A stretch of 24,428 bases of DNA from Chloroflexota bacterium. Lineage in GTDB: Bacteria; Chloroflexota; Dehalococcoidia; UBA6926; JACQUM01. The stretch is from the NCBI GenBank assembly GCA_016210295.1, contig JACQUM010000111.1, forward strand, positions 1 through 24,428, written 5' to 3'. Under the pieces are notes generated by a model. That model made no database searches, was not told where the DNA came from, and was given only the letters and a program-made list of their open reading frames with translations. The first letter of the stretch is position 1. The number at the start of each line of letters is the position of its first letter. Position numbers and translations under genes: made by a program. This document shows positions 15,382 to 22,044 of the stretch, in pieces.

Positions 15382-16281
15382 ATGCCGAGCTACGCGCGCG
15401 CCCTTCCCGTTAACCAGGCGGTGATCGTCGCCGGCGGGCTCGGCACCCGCTTCCTTCCCGCCACCAAGACCCTCCCCAAAGAGATGCTCCCCGTCGTGGA
15501 CCGGCCCATGGTCCACTATGCCGTCGAAGAGGCCGTCGAGTCTGGCCTGAGTCACGTGGTGCTCATCACGGCCGCAGGGAAGTCGTCCCTGGAGGACTAC
15601 TTCCACCCGAATCCCGAGCTGGAGCGGATGCTGGCCGAACGGGGCGAGACAGAGAAGCTGGATTTGGTCCAGGGTCTCGTCAACGCCGTGGACATCTCCT
15701 ACGTGCGGCAGAAGGAGCCCAGGGGCCTGGGACACGCCATCCTCTCCGCCGAGCGCCTCACCGGCGGCGAGCCCTTCGTCGCCCTCCTCCCCGACGACAT
15801 CATCGCCGCCGAGGTCCCGGCCACCAGGCAGATGCTGGACGTCTACGCCCGCTACCCGGGCTGCCATATCGCCGTGGAGCGCGTTGCGCAGGAGGACATC
15901 CCCTCCTACGGCATCATCGACCCCGAGCCGGTGGAGCCGCGCGTCTACCGCGTGAAGGGCATGGTGGAGAAGCCGCCCATCGAGAGGGCGCCTTCCAACC
16001 TGGGCATCGTCGGGCGCTACATCCTGGTGCCGGAGATCTTCGACGCCATCCGCCGCACGCCGCCCGGGGCCAGGGGAGAGATCCAGATCACCGACGCCAT
16101 CGATCTTCTCCGTCGCGAGGGCTGTCCCGTCTACGTCTACGAGTTCGAGGGGACCCGCTACGACGCCGGGACACCCCTGGGGCACCTGAAGGCCTCCGTC
16201 GGCCTGGCCATGCGGCGCCCCGAGTTCGGCCCCGCCCTTCGGGACTATCTGCGCGGGCTGCTGGGTGAGGCCGAGAGGTGA
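15382..16281 (+). CDS. galU: UTP--glucose-1-phosphate uridylyltransferase
   Basis: Makes UDP-glucose from UTP and glucose-1-phosphate for polysaccharide and glycolipid synthesis. The nucleotidyltransferase signature AGGLGTRFLPATKTLPKEML is at 17-36, with the catalytic LPKEML Lys at 33; further hallmarks are VRQKEPRGLGHAI, LPDDII, EDIPSYGII, VEKPP and GEIQITDAI. Length 299 aa is normal for GalU. The frame is open to 15301, but the ATG at 15382 is chosen because it gives the expected N-terminus and follows a promoter. It stands alone between the small ORF's terminator and the lower-GC islet. Confidence 0.96.
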   Translation: MPSYARALPVNQAVIVAGGLGTRFLPATKTLPKEMLPVVDRPMVHYAVEEAVESGLSHVVLITAAGKSSLEDYFHPNPELERMLAERGETEKLDLVQGLVNAVDISYVRQKEPRGLGHAILSAERLTGGEPFVALLPDDIIAAEVPATRQMLDVYARYPGCHIAVERVAQEDIPSYGIIDPEPVEPRVYRVKGMVEKPPIERAPSNLGIVGRYILVPEIFDAIRRTPPGARGEIQITDAIDLLRREGCPVYVYEFEGTRYDAGTPLGHLKASVGLAMRRPEFGPALRDYLRGLLGEAER

Positions 16282-16305
16282 CGAGCTCCTGAACCTGGTG
16301 GACTG

Positions 16306-16336
16306 GGAGCGAGGGTACTAAGTTGCGGAGCGAGGG
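16306..16336. repeat. 10-bp direct repeat at the left edge of the low-GC islet
   Basis: GGAGCGAGGG occurs at 16306-16315 and 16327-16336, 21 bases apart (about two helical turns). The second copy supplies the GAGGG Shine-Dalgarno of the RusA-like gene. Possibly chance, possibly a binding site. Confidence 0.3.
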
Positions 16337-16345
16337 CTGCTGGCA

Positions 16346-16726
16346 ATGCCAAGTACTCTCATAATTGTCCTTGGTAGAGCGAAGTCGAAGAAGTCCAAAT
16401 CAAGACTTCATTACGAGCAATCAGTCGCACAGGCCGCGTCGAAGCGTTTCATTGCTCCTTTGAGGGAGGGCGCTCTTTCATTGGAGGTCCATCACTTCCG
16501 CTTCAAGGGTGCTCTAGTCGACCTAGACAACTTGCTCAAGGCCATCCTTGATGGTTTGAAAGGCGTCGCTTATGTAGATGACGCCCTGGTCACAAGAGTT
16601 TGCGCCGAACGGCATGATGCGGCGCGAGGTTTAACGGTAGAAGTCCGGGAGGAATGGGTAGACCTCATTGCCAAGCAAGAGGACTTCGTCTCGATCGAGG
16701 TCATTCCTCCCTCAGATGACATATAA
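16346..16726 (+). CDS. RusA-like Holliday junction resolvase
   Basis: A 126-residue protein with the RusA core: VDLDNLLKAILDGL (58-71) followed by GVAYVDDALV. Asp59, Asp61, Lys65 and Asp79 align with the known RusA catalytic residues D70, D72, K76 and D91, so it looks active. RusA resolves Holliday junctions and is usually phage- or prophage-borne; no other phage gene is seen here. Codon usage and base composition differ from the neighbours (a line within it is 50% GC against about 72% in galU). GAGGG nine bases before the ATG supports the start. The next gene follows after 17 bases and is probably cotranscribed. Confidence 0.8.
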   Translation: MPSTLIIVLGRAKSKKSKSRLHYEQSVAQAASKRFIAPLREGALSLEVHHFRFKGALVDLDNLLKAILDGLKGVAYVDDALVTRVCAERHDAARGLTVEVREEWVDLIAKQEDFVSIEVIPPSDDI

Positions 16727-16743
16727 TGTGAAAGAGGTGTGAA

Positions 16744-17094
16744 ATGTCGCGACTTAACACGGGAAATGTACCAACTTGTGCCCGAAAAGTGGGCGAAATA
16801 GCTCGTATGCTGGAGAAATCGGGCTATCAAGTGCGGGCATCTGTGGGCCGAAGGCCACGACCTCATGTGATCGGGTCACGGAGGCTAATGCCGGACATCG
16901 AAGCCGTTCGAGCAGGCCACAAGCAAATCATCAAGGTGGAAACTCCTCTAACCCTCCGACATAATGCCACAAAGGTAAAGGCCTTTGCCAAGCACGCCAG
17001 GAGTGAGAATATCACTTTTAAGCTTGTCCTAACCAAGCCTAGGAATCTTAAGCACTCCTCCAGGCCTTCTTCTCAAAGTCGCAAGGCAAAATAG
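16744..17094 (+). CDS. Hypothetical protein, possible PD-(D/E)XK nuclease-like
   Basis: A 116-residue basic protein. Residues about 48-72 read RLMPDIEAVRAGHKQIIKVET, which has the shape of the PD-...-hydrophobic-(D/E)xK hairpin of restriction-endonuclease-like folds, followed by a helix (HNATKVKAFAKHAR) and a strand (TFKLVLTK). The acidic residue expected in the second half-motif reads K-V-E instead of E-V-K or E-V-E, so the site may be altered or the assignment wrong. The C-terminus is Ser/Lys/Arg-rich. The start has AGAGGTG at good spacing. It shares the lower GC of the RusA-like gene (a line within it is 48%), and both probably arrived together. Confidence 0.6.
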   Translation: MSRLNTGNVPTCARKVGEIARMLEKSGYQVRASVGRRPRPHVIGSRRLMPDIEAVRAGHKQIIKVETPLTLRHNATKVKAFAKHARSENITFKLVLTKPRNLKHSSRPSSQSRKAK

Positions 17095-17123
17095 ACGACA
17101 GCTAAGTAGGACCTTCCTAGGTC

Positions 17124-17426
17124 TTACCTTTCCTCCTCCCGTTTTGGCAGCGCCCTCAAGTAAGCGAAGGGGTAGATGCCCGTCTCGTGGCCGTCGCTCC
17201 ACAGGAACCGGATGGCGTAGCGGCCCACCTGCATCCAGTCCAGAGCTACCACGTCCTCCGGCACGTCCTTCTCGAAGACATGGCGCTTCCCAGTCATCTC
17301 GTAGATGCAGCCGGCGCAGGGACAGTTCCCCCGCAGGAAACGGTGAGGAAAGAGACGCTGGACGCCGTCGTCCCATTCGATGTAGACGCCCTCGGGGAGG
17401 AGTTGGACTCGCCGGGGGAAGGGCAT
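17124..17426 (-). CDS. DUF971 (gamma-butyrobetaine hydroxylase N-terminal-like) protein
   Basis: A 100-residue stand-alone DUF971 domain. The core reads GVYIEWDDGVQRLFPHRFLR, then NCPCAGC with three Cys close together (metal-binding in related domains), and later VGRYAIRFLWSDGHETGIYPF. Stand-alone copies occur widely next to housekeeping genes and have been linked to Fe-S or Mrp-type proteins, but their role is unproven. The frame extends upstream into lepA; the ATG at 17426 is chosen because it opens the conserved domain and lies five bases after the lepA stop, implying cotranscription with lepA. Confidence 0.85.
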   Translation of the reverse strand: MPFPRRVQLLPEGVYIEWDDGVQRLFPHRFLRGNCPCAGCIYEMTGKRHVFEKDVPEDVVALDWMQVGRYAIRFLWSDGHETGIYPFAYLRALPKREEER

Positions 17427-17431
17427 GGCCG

Positions 17432-19258
17432 CTAGGACTCTTTCTCCAGCTGGAGAATAGCCAGGAACGCCTCCTGGGGCACCTCGACGCGGCCGATGCG
17501 CCGCATCCGCTTCTTCCCCTCCGCCTGCTTCTCCAGCAGCTTGCGCTTGCGGGTGACGTCGCCGCCGTAGCACTTGGCGAGGACGTTCTTCCGGAGGGCC
17601 TTGACCGTCTCGCGGGAGATGACGTGCTTACCGATGGCGGCCTGGATGGGCACGTCGAAGAGCTGGCGGGGGATCAGGTGGCGGAGCCTCTCGACCAGGG
17701 CCCGGCCGCGATGGTACGCCTCGTCGCGGTGGCAGATGACGCTGAGGGCATCCACCGGCTGCTCGTGGACGAGAATGTCCAGCTTCACGAGAGGCGAAGG
17801 TCTATACCCGATGGGCGTGTAGTCCAACGACGCGTAGCCCTGGGTCCGGGACTTGAGTTGGTCGAAGAAGCTGGAGAGCATCTCCGCCAGGGGCATCTCG
17901 TACTCAAGCAGGACGCGGGCCTGCCCTCCCAGCGCCTCTCCCCGTCGCAGGTACTCCATGCCGACGTACTGCCCCCGCCGCTCCGTCATCAGGTCCATCA
18001 CGGGACCAATGAAAGTATGGGGGACGAGGATGACCGCCTTGATCCAGGGCTCGCGGACCTCCTGGATCACGCCCGGGTCGGGGAGATCGGAGGGGTTGCG
18101 AATGGTCACCACGCTTCCGCCACTTTTCGCCACCTCGTAGGCGACGCTCGGAGCGGTGATGAGGACACTCAGGCCGTACTCGCGCTCCAGGCGCTCCCGG
18201 ACAATGTCCATGTGGAGCATCCCCAGGAAACCGCAACGGAACCCGAATCCGAGGGCGACGCTCGCCTCGGGCTCGAAGCTCAAGGCGGCGTCGTTGAGCT
18301 GGAGCTTCTCGATGGCGTCGCGGAGGGCGTCGGAGTCGGACCCCTCGGCGGGGTAGAAGCCTGCGAAGACCATGGGCTTCAGGGGGTTGTAGCCGGGAAG
18401 AGGGGCCGTCGCCGGGCGGCGGGCCTCGGTGATCGTCTCGCCCACGCGGCAGTCGCGTACGTCCTTGAGACCGGTGGCGATGTACCCGACCTCCCCGCAG
18501 GAGAGGCCCTCCACCGGCTGGAGTTGCGGGGCGAACACCCCTACCTCCAGGGGGTCCATGCTCCGTCCGGAGGACATGAGTTGAAGAGGTTGGCCTGGCC
18601 GCACGGAGCCGTCGAAGATGCGGACGTACGCCAACACTCCCTTATAGGGGTCGTACTTGGAGTCGAAGACCAGGGCGCGCAAAGGGGCCTCCGGGTCGCC
18701 CTTGGGCGGGGGAATACGGCGGACCACGCTCTCCAGCACATCGGCGATGCCCGTCCCCTCCTTGGCGGAGATAGAGAGGACCTCGTGCTGAAAGAGCGCC
18801 AGCGCCTCCTCTATCTCCTGAGCGACCCGTTCGGGCTGGGCGTTGGGCAGGTCGATCTTGTTGATCACCGGAATGACCTCCAAGCCCAAGTCCATGGCGA
18901 TGCCGGTGTGGGCGAGGGTCTGGGCCTGGATCCCCTGCGTCGCGTCGACCACGAGGATGGCTCCTTCACAAGCCGCTAGGCTGCGAGAGACCTCGTAGCT
19001 GAAGTCGACGTGACCAGGGGTGTCTATGAGGTTCAGCTCATAGGTTGTTCCCCGGTCGGTGGTGTAGTGCATGCGGACGGCCTGGGCCTTGATGGTGATC
19101 CCGCGCTCCCGCTCCAGGGTCATCTGGTCCAGGTACTGCTCGTGCATCTCGCGAGCGGAAACGGTGTTGGTCCGCTCCAGAAGACGGTCCGCCAGAGTGG
19201 ACTTGCCGTGGTCGACATGGGCGATGATGCTGAAGTTGCGGATGAATGCCTGGTCCAT
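17432..19258 (-). CDS. lepA: Elongation factor 4 (LepA)
   Basis: Ribosome-associated translational GTPase. G1 AHVDHGKS at 13-20, switch region RGITIKAQ at 52-59, G3 DTPGH at 79-83 and G4 NKID at 133-136. The EF4-specific C-terminal part is present (AKCYGGDVTRKRKLLEKQ, ending in QEAFLAIL). Length 608 aa is standard. The start ATG lies eight bases after a TATAAT, with no Shine-Dalgarno, suggesting a leaderless mRNA. A very long antisense open frame on the + strand over this gene is a GC-codon shadow. DUF971 follows in the same transcript. Confidence 0.97.
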   Translation of the reverse strand: MDQAFIRNFSIIAHVDHGKSTLADRLLERTNTVSAREMHEQYLDQMTLERERGITIKAQAVRMHYTTDRGTTYELNLIDTPGHVDFSYEVSRSLAACEGAILVVDATQGIQAQTLAHTGIAMDLGLEVIPVINKIDLPNAQPERVAQEIEEALALFQHEVLSISAKEGTGIADVLESVVRRIPPPKGDPEAPLRALVFDSKYDPYKGVLAYVRIFDGSVRPGQPLQLMSSGRSMDPLEVGVFAPQLQPVEGLSCGEVGYIATGLKDVRDCRVGETITEARRPATAPLPGYNPLKPMVFAGFYPAEGSDSDALRDAIEKLQLNDAALSFEPEASVALGFGFRCGFLGMLHMDIVRERLEREYGLSVLITAPSVAYEVAKSGGSVVTIRNPSDLPDPGVIQEVREPWIKAVILVPHTFIGPVMDLMTERRGQYVGMEYLRRGEALGGQARVLLEYEMPLAEMLSSFFDQLKSRTQGYASLDYTPIGYRPSPLVKLDILVHEQPVDALSVICHRDEAYHRGRALVERLRHLIPRQLFDVPIQAAIGKHVISRETVKALRKNVLAKCYGGDVTRKRKLLEKQAEGKKRMRRIGRVEVPQEAFLAILQLEKES

Positions 19259-19266
19259 ACCAGGCT

Positions 19267-19272
19267 ATTATA
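19267..19272 (-). promoter_or_regulatory. -10 box directly before lepA
   Basis: A perfect TATAAT on the - strand, eight bases before the ATG, with transcription expected to start at about the ATG. The -35 position falls inside an 11-bp inverted repeat (19282-19315). Confidence 0.5.
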
Positions 19273-19281
19273 AGGGCTTCG

Positions 19282-19315
19282 GGAGGCGGAGCCGCGCGGA
19301 CACCGCTCCGCCTCC
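19282..19315 (-). terminator. 11-bp inverted repeat between the crotonase gene and lepA
   Basis: GGAGGCGGAGC (19282-19292) and GCTCCGCCTCC (19305-19315) pair perfectly with a 12-base loop. On the - strand it lies downstream of the crotonase stop and just upstream of the lepA -10. No T-run follows, so it may be a weak terminator or an operator at the lepA promoter. Confidence 0.4.
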
Positions 19316-19403
19316 GGCGTCGTGTCTACCGCCGGCTTGGACTCCGGCGCGTGCAAGAAGAGAGGCGCAGAGTGTGCGAGGTTGACCCTGAAGTCCGCCT
19401 ATT

Positions 19404-20219
19404 TCACTCCGCGAACTTGCCGTCCCGCCACTGGAGGGCTGCCTTCAGCCCTTTCTCCGCCGCCATCCTGTTGAACTCGCCGACGATAGGCGCCTGATGG
19501 CCCACGGCGTCGGTTTGACCGGAGATCTGCTGGAGCACGTCGCGCCCCATGAGCTCGATGGCGCGGTTCACGATGGACTTGTTGGCGGCCAGGAGGTCCC
19601 AGGGAACCATCGCCAGCCGGCGGGCGAGCCTGTCTACCTCGGCGTCAAGCCCCGCTAACGGCACGGCCTTCAGCACCAGGCCGATGCGCTCGGCGGTCTT
19701 GCCGTCCACGAGGTCTCCGGTGAGAAGGATCCGCTTGGCCCACTGGGGGCCGCAGAGGTAGGTCCACATGTGGGTCGGCGGGCAGCCCATGGAGCGCACG
19801 GCGGGGAAGCCTATCTGGGCGTCCTCGGCGGCGACGACCATATCACAGTGAAAGGCCAGGTCGGTGCCGCCCGCGACGCAGTAGCCGTGCACTTGAGCGA
19901 TGACGGGCTTCGTCAAGTCCCACAGGGTCCTCCACCGGCGGACCGTTTTCTGGAGGCCGAACCAGTCCTCCTGCATCGTAATCTGTCGTTGTCCGTGCTC
20001 CCGGTCCGGGCTGGGGGTGATGTCGTACCCTGCGGAGAAGGCCCTGCCCGCCCCTTTGATCACCACCACCCGGATATCGCGGTCCTCCTCGGCCTCCTGA
20101 GCGGCCTGGATGATCTCGTCCTGCAGGCCGGCGTTGAGGGCGTTGAGCTTCTCCGGACGGTTGAGGGTGAGATGCACCGCTCCCTCGCGCTTCTCGTAGA
20201 GAAGGTACTGGTAGGCCAT
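19404..20219 (-). CDS. Crotonase/enoyl-CoA hydratase-isomerase family protein
   Basis: A 271-residue crotonase-fold protein. The two oxyanion-hole elements are present: AFSAGYD at 60-66 and GYCVAGG at 112-118. The two catalytic Glu positions of enoyl-CoA hydratase are not conserved: GTDLA gives Asp120 at the first and IGFPAV gives Ala140 at the second. Simple hydration of enoyl-CoA is therefore unlikely; other reactions of the superfamily (isomerase, hydrolase, decarboxylase) are possible. The start ATG follows GGGAGGGAG. It is a single gene on the - strand with its own -10 box. Confidence 0.88.
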   Translation of the reverse strand: MAYQYLLYEKREGAVHLTLNRPEKLNALNAGLQDEIIQAAQEAEEDRDIRVVVIKGAGRAFSAGYDITPSPDREHGQRQITMQEDWFGLQKTVRRWRTLWDLTKPVIAQVHGYCVAGGTDLAFHCDMVVAAEDAQIGFPAVRSMGCPPTHMWTYLCGPQWAKRILLTGDLVDGKTAERIGLVLKAVPLAGLDAEVDRLARRLAMVPWDLLAANKSIVNRAIELMGRDVLQQISGQTDAVGHQAPIVGEFNRMAAEKGLKAALQWRDGKFAE

Positions 20220-20250
20220 CGTCGTCTCCCTCCCACGGTAAAGTAGACCA

Positions 20251-20256
20251 ATTATA
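20251..20256 (-). promoter_or_regulatory. -10 box for the crotonase gene
   Basis: A perfect TATAAT on the - strand, 31 bases before the ATG, leaving room for a short leader with the GGGAGGGAG ribosome-binding site. The -35 is weak. It occupies the gap after folK, which also contains a short CCCCC-AGAA-GGGGG hairpin at 20306-20319. Confidence 0.45.
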
Positions 20257-20328
20257 GAGCGTGAGTCTGAAAGAGCAAAGAGGCCGCGAAGGTTTCCTTG
20301 CGACGCCCCCAGAAGGGGGAGGAAATCC

Positions 20329-20868
20329 TCAGCGGGGCCTTGTTCTGCTCCTGGAAGGGAGCGGATTCTTTCTGGTAAACCGCCCCCACCGTTCCACGCC
20401 TTCCTTTCCCAGGACGGCCTCCCACAGCTCCGCCACCGATTTCCTAGATATAGGGTGAACGGCGTCGGGCGCTATCTCCGCCAGCGGCGCCAAGACGAAG
20501 GCCCTCTCCACCATTCTCGGGTGCGGGAGGGTCAAATCGGTGCTGGTCAGAATCACGTCATCGTAGAGAAGGAGGTCGATATCCAGAGGACGAGGAGAGT
20601 TGCGCGGCCCCGGCCCCCGCCCCATCCTTCTTTCGACCTCCTTCACGAAGGAGAGCAGAGCGCCCGGCTGGAGGTCGGTCCGCCCTTCCACGACGGCGTT
20701 GAGGAACCTGGGCTGAGCCGTGTTGTACATGGGCTCCGTCTCGTAGATGGAGGAGAGGGCCTCCACCCGCATGGCGGCGGAGAGCATCGCCACAGCCCCT
20801 TCCAAGTTCGCCATCCGGTCGCCCATGTTGCTGCCAAGCCCAAGGTAAACGCGATGCGTGGACACGGA
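20329..20868 (-). CDS. folK: 2-amino-4-hydroxy-6-hydroxymethyldihydropteridine pyrophosphokinase
   Basis: Transfers pyrophosphate from ATP to hydroxymethyldihydropterin, the step before FolP in folate synthesis. Visible hallmarks: VYLGLGSNMGDR at the N-terminus, SSIYETEPM, QPRFLNAVV, and the PRPLDIDLLLYDD metal-binding segment followed by LPHPRMVERAFVLAPLAEI. About 179 aa, slightly long because of a basic tail. The start is placed at the GTG at 20868, eight bases after the folP stop, with GAGGA upstream; a GTG at 20904 would overlap folP and add a non-conserved leader. Cotranscribed with folP. Confidence 0.93.
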   Translation of the reverse strand, partial: SVSTHRVYLGLGSNMGDRMANLEGAVAMLSAAMRVEALSSIYETEPMYNTAQPRFLNAVVEGRTDLQPGALLSFVKEVERRMGRGPGPRNSPRPLDIDLLLYDDVILTSTDLTLPHPRMVERAFVLAPLAEIAPDAVHPISRKSVAELWEAVLGKEGVERWGRFTRKNPLPSRSRTRPR

Positions 20869-20876
20869 GGTCGTCC

Positions 20877-21785
20877 TCAGCCCGGCAGGTGGTCCGGGGC
20901 GCACCGCACGATGGCGTCCGTCATCCGGGCCACTCGTGCCATGGCCAGGACATCGTGGACACGGACGATGTCGGCTCCCTTGGCGATGCCGATCGCCACG
21001 GTGGCCGCCGTCCCCTCCACCCGTTGGTCTACCGGCAGGTTGAGCACGTAGCCAATGGTGGACTTGCGCGATGTGCCCAGGAGGAGGGGGAAACCCAAGG
21101 AGCGGAAATAGTCCAAATTGCGGAGCAGCTCCAGGTTCTGCCTGGCCGTCTTGCCGAAGCCGAAGCCGATGTCCAGGATAATGTGCTCTCGGGGCACGCC
21201 TGCCGCCAGGGCCGCCTCCACGCTCTTCTGAAGGCTGGCGAATAGATCAGCCAGGAGGTCGTTGTACAGGGTCCCCTCCTGATTGTGCATGAGTATGAGG
21301 GGAGCGCCCGCCTCCGCCGCCACCCGGGCGATGGCAGGGTCTCGTTTGAGGCCCCAGACATCGTTCACCATGGAGGCTCCGGCTCCGAGGGCTTCCTTCA
21401 CGACGGCGCTCCTGTAGGAGTCCACGCTGATTGGGACATCCACGGCTTTCGCAAGGCCCCGGATGACGGGAAGGACCCGTCTCACCTCCTCATCGACCGA
21501 CACAGGACGAGCGGGCCGAACTGGCGCGCCGAAGCGCTGCGCCTCCGTGCGGGCTGTCGTGGGCGGGCGCGTGGACTCCCCCCCGACATCCAGGATATCG
21601 GCCCCCTCCTCAACGAAACGAACGCCCTGGGCGATGGCCGCATCGACATCGCCGCCGAGCCCGTCGCCTGAGAAGGAGTCGGGAGTCACGTTGATGATCC
21701 CCATGACATAGGTGCGCTCGCCCCAGCGGAACTCCCGTCCGCCGCACCGCAGGACGCCAGGAGAAGGAGCGAAGGCTTCGGTCAC
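20877..21785 (-). CDS. folP: Dihydropteroate synthase
   Basis: Condenses p-aminobenzoate with the pterin pyrophosphate made by FolK; the target of sulfonamides. TIM-barrel hallmarks: MGIINVTPDSFSGDG at 28-42, the DVGGESTRP loop at 66-74, ISVDSY, MVNDVWG, LILMHNQ, DIGFGFGKT, LGTSRKSTIG and the C-terminal VRVHDV. Length 302 aa is a little above average because of an insert after the ESTRP loop. The start is a GTG preceded by GGGAGAG at good spacing. First gene of a folP-folK transcript. Confidence 0.96.
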   Translation of the reverse strand: MTEAFAPSPGVLRCGGREFRWGERTYVMGIINVTPDSFSGDGLGGDVDAAIAQGVRFVEEGADILDVGGESTRPPTTARTEAQRFGAPVRPARPVSVDEEVRRVLPVIRGLAKAVDVPISVDSYRSAVVKEALGAGASMVNDVWGLKRDPAIARVAAEAGAPLILMHNQEGTLYNDLLADLFASLQKSVEAALAAGVPREHIILDIGFGFGKTARQNLELLRNLDYFRSLGFPLLLGTSRKSTIGYVLNLPVDQRVEGTAATVAIGIAKGADIVRVHDVLAMARVARMTDAIVRCAPDHLPG

Positions 21786-21902
21786 GCTTTCTCTCCCAGG
21801 AAGAATTCACCCCTAGTCTAGACGGTTTCGGCAAGGTACGTGGAGGAGAAAGGTACCCCCTGAAAAACCCCTGACTTTTTCGTTGGCACCAATATCCTTG
21901 CG

Positions 21903-21931
21903 TTGCCCGTATCGCGCGGCTTTGCTAAGAT
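21903..21931 (+). promoter_or_regulatory. Promoter for icd-mdh
   Basis: TTGCCC (21903-21908), a 17-base spacer and TAAGAT (21926-21931) with a TGn extension. The predicted start, near 21938, leaves a leader of about 105 bases before icd. Confidence 0.55.
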
Positions 21932-21940
21932 GACAAGAAC

Positions 21941-22002
21941 GAGAGGGGCAAGGCCTCCTTGACCGGGGAAGATTTGCTCCCCTCTCTTCAGGGGGGGAAG
22001 AG
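21941..22002 (+). promoter_or_regulatory. Structured icd leader with competing hairpins
   Basis: GAGAGGGG (21941-21948) can pair with CCCCTCTC (21979-21986), while CTCTTC (21984-21989) can instead pair with GAAGAG (21997-22002). The two share bases 21984-21986 and are mutually exclusive. No known riboswitch core is recognised. Folding alternatives of this sort can serve attenuation or translational control. Confidence 0.4.
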
Positions 22003-22044
22003 AAAAGGCTCTAGAGAGACCATCTTAGAGACGGGAGAGACCTC

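Noticed and set aside
17144..18979. A 611-codon open frame on the + strand across lepA
   Set aside because: It lies wholly antisense to the clear lepA/DUF971 genes, has no recognisable domain, and is explained by high-GC third positions leaving few stops.
20306..20319. CCCCC-AGAA-GGGGG hairpin after folK as a terminator
   Set aside because: Only a 5-bp stem and no T-run on the - strand side.
21857..21874. CCCCTGA repeated twice upstream of the icd promoter
   Set aside because: The 7-bp repeats, 11 bases apart, are short enough to be chance, and nothing else supports a site there.
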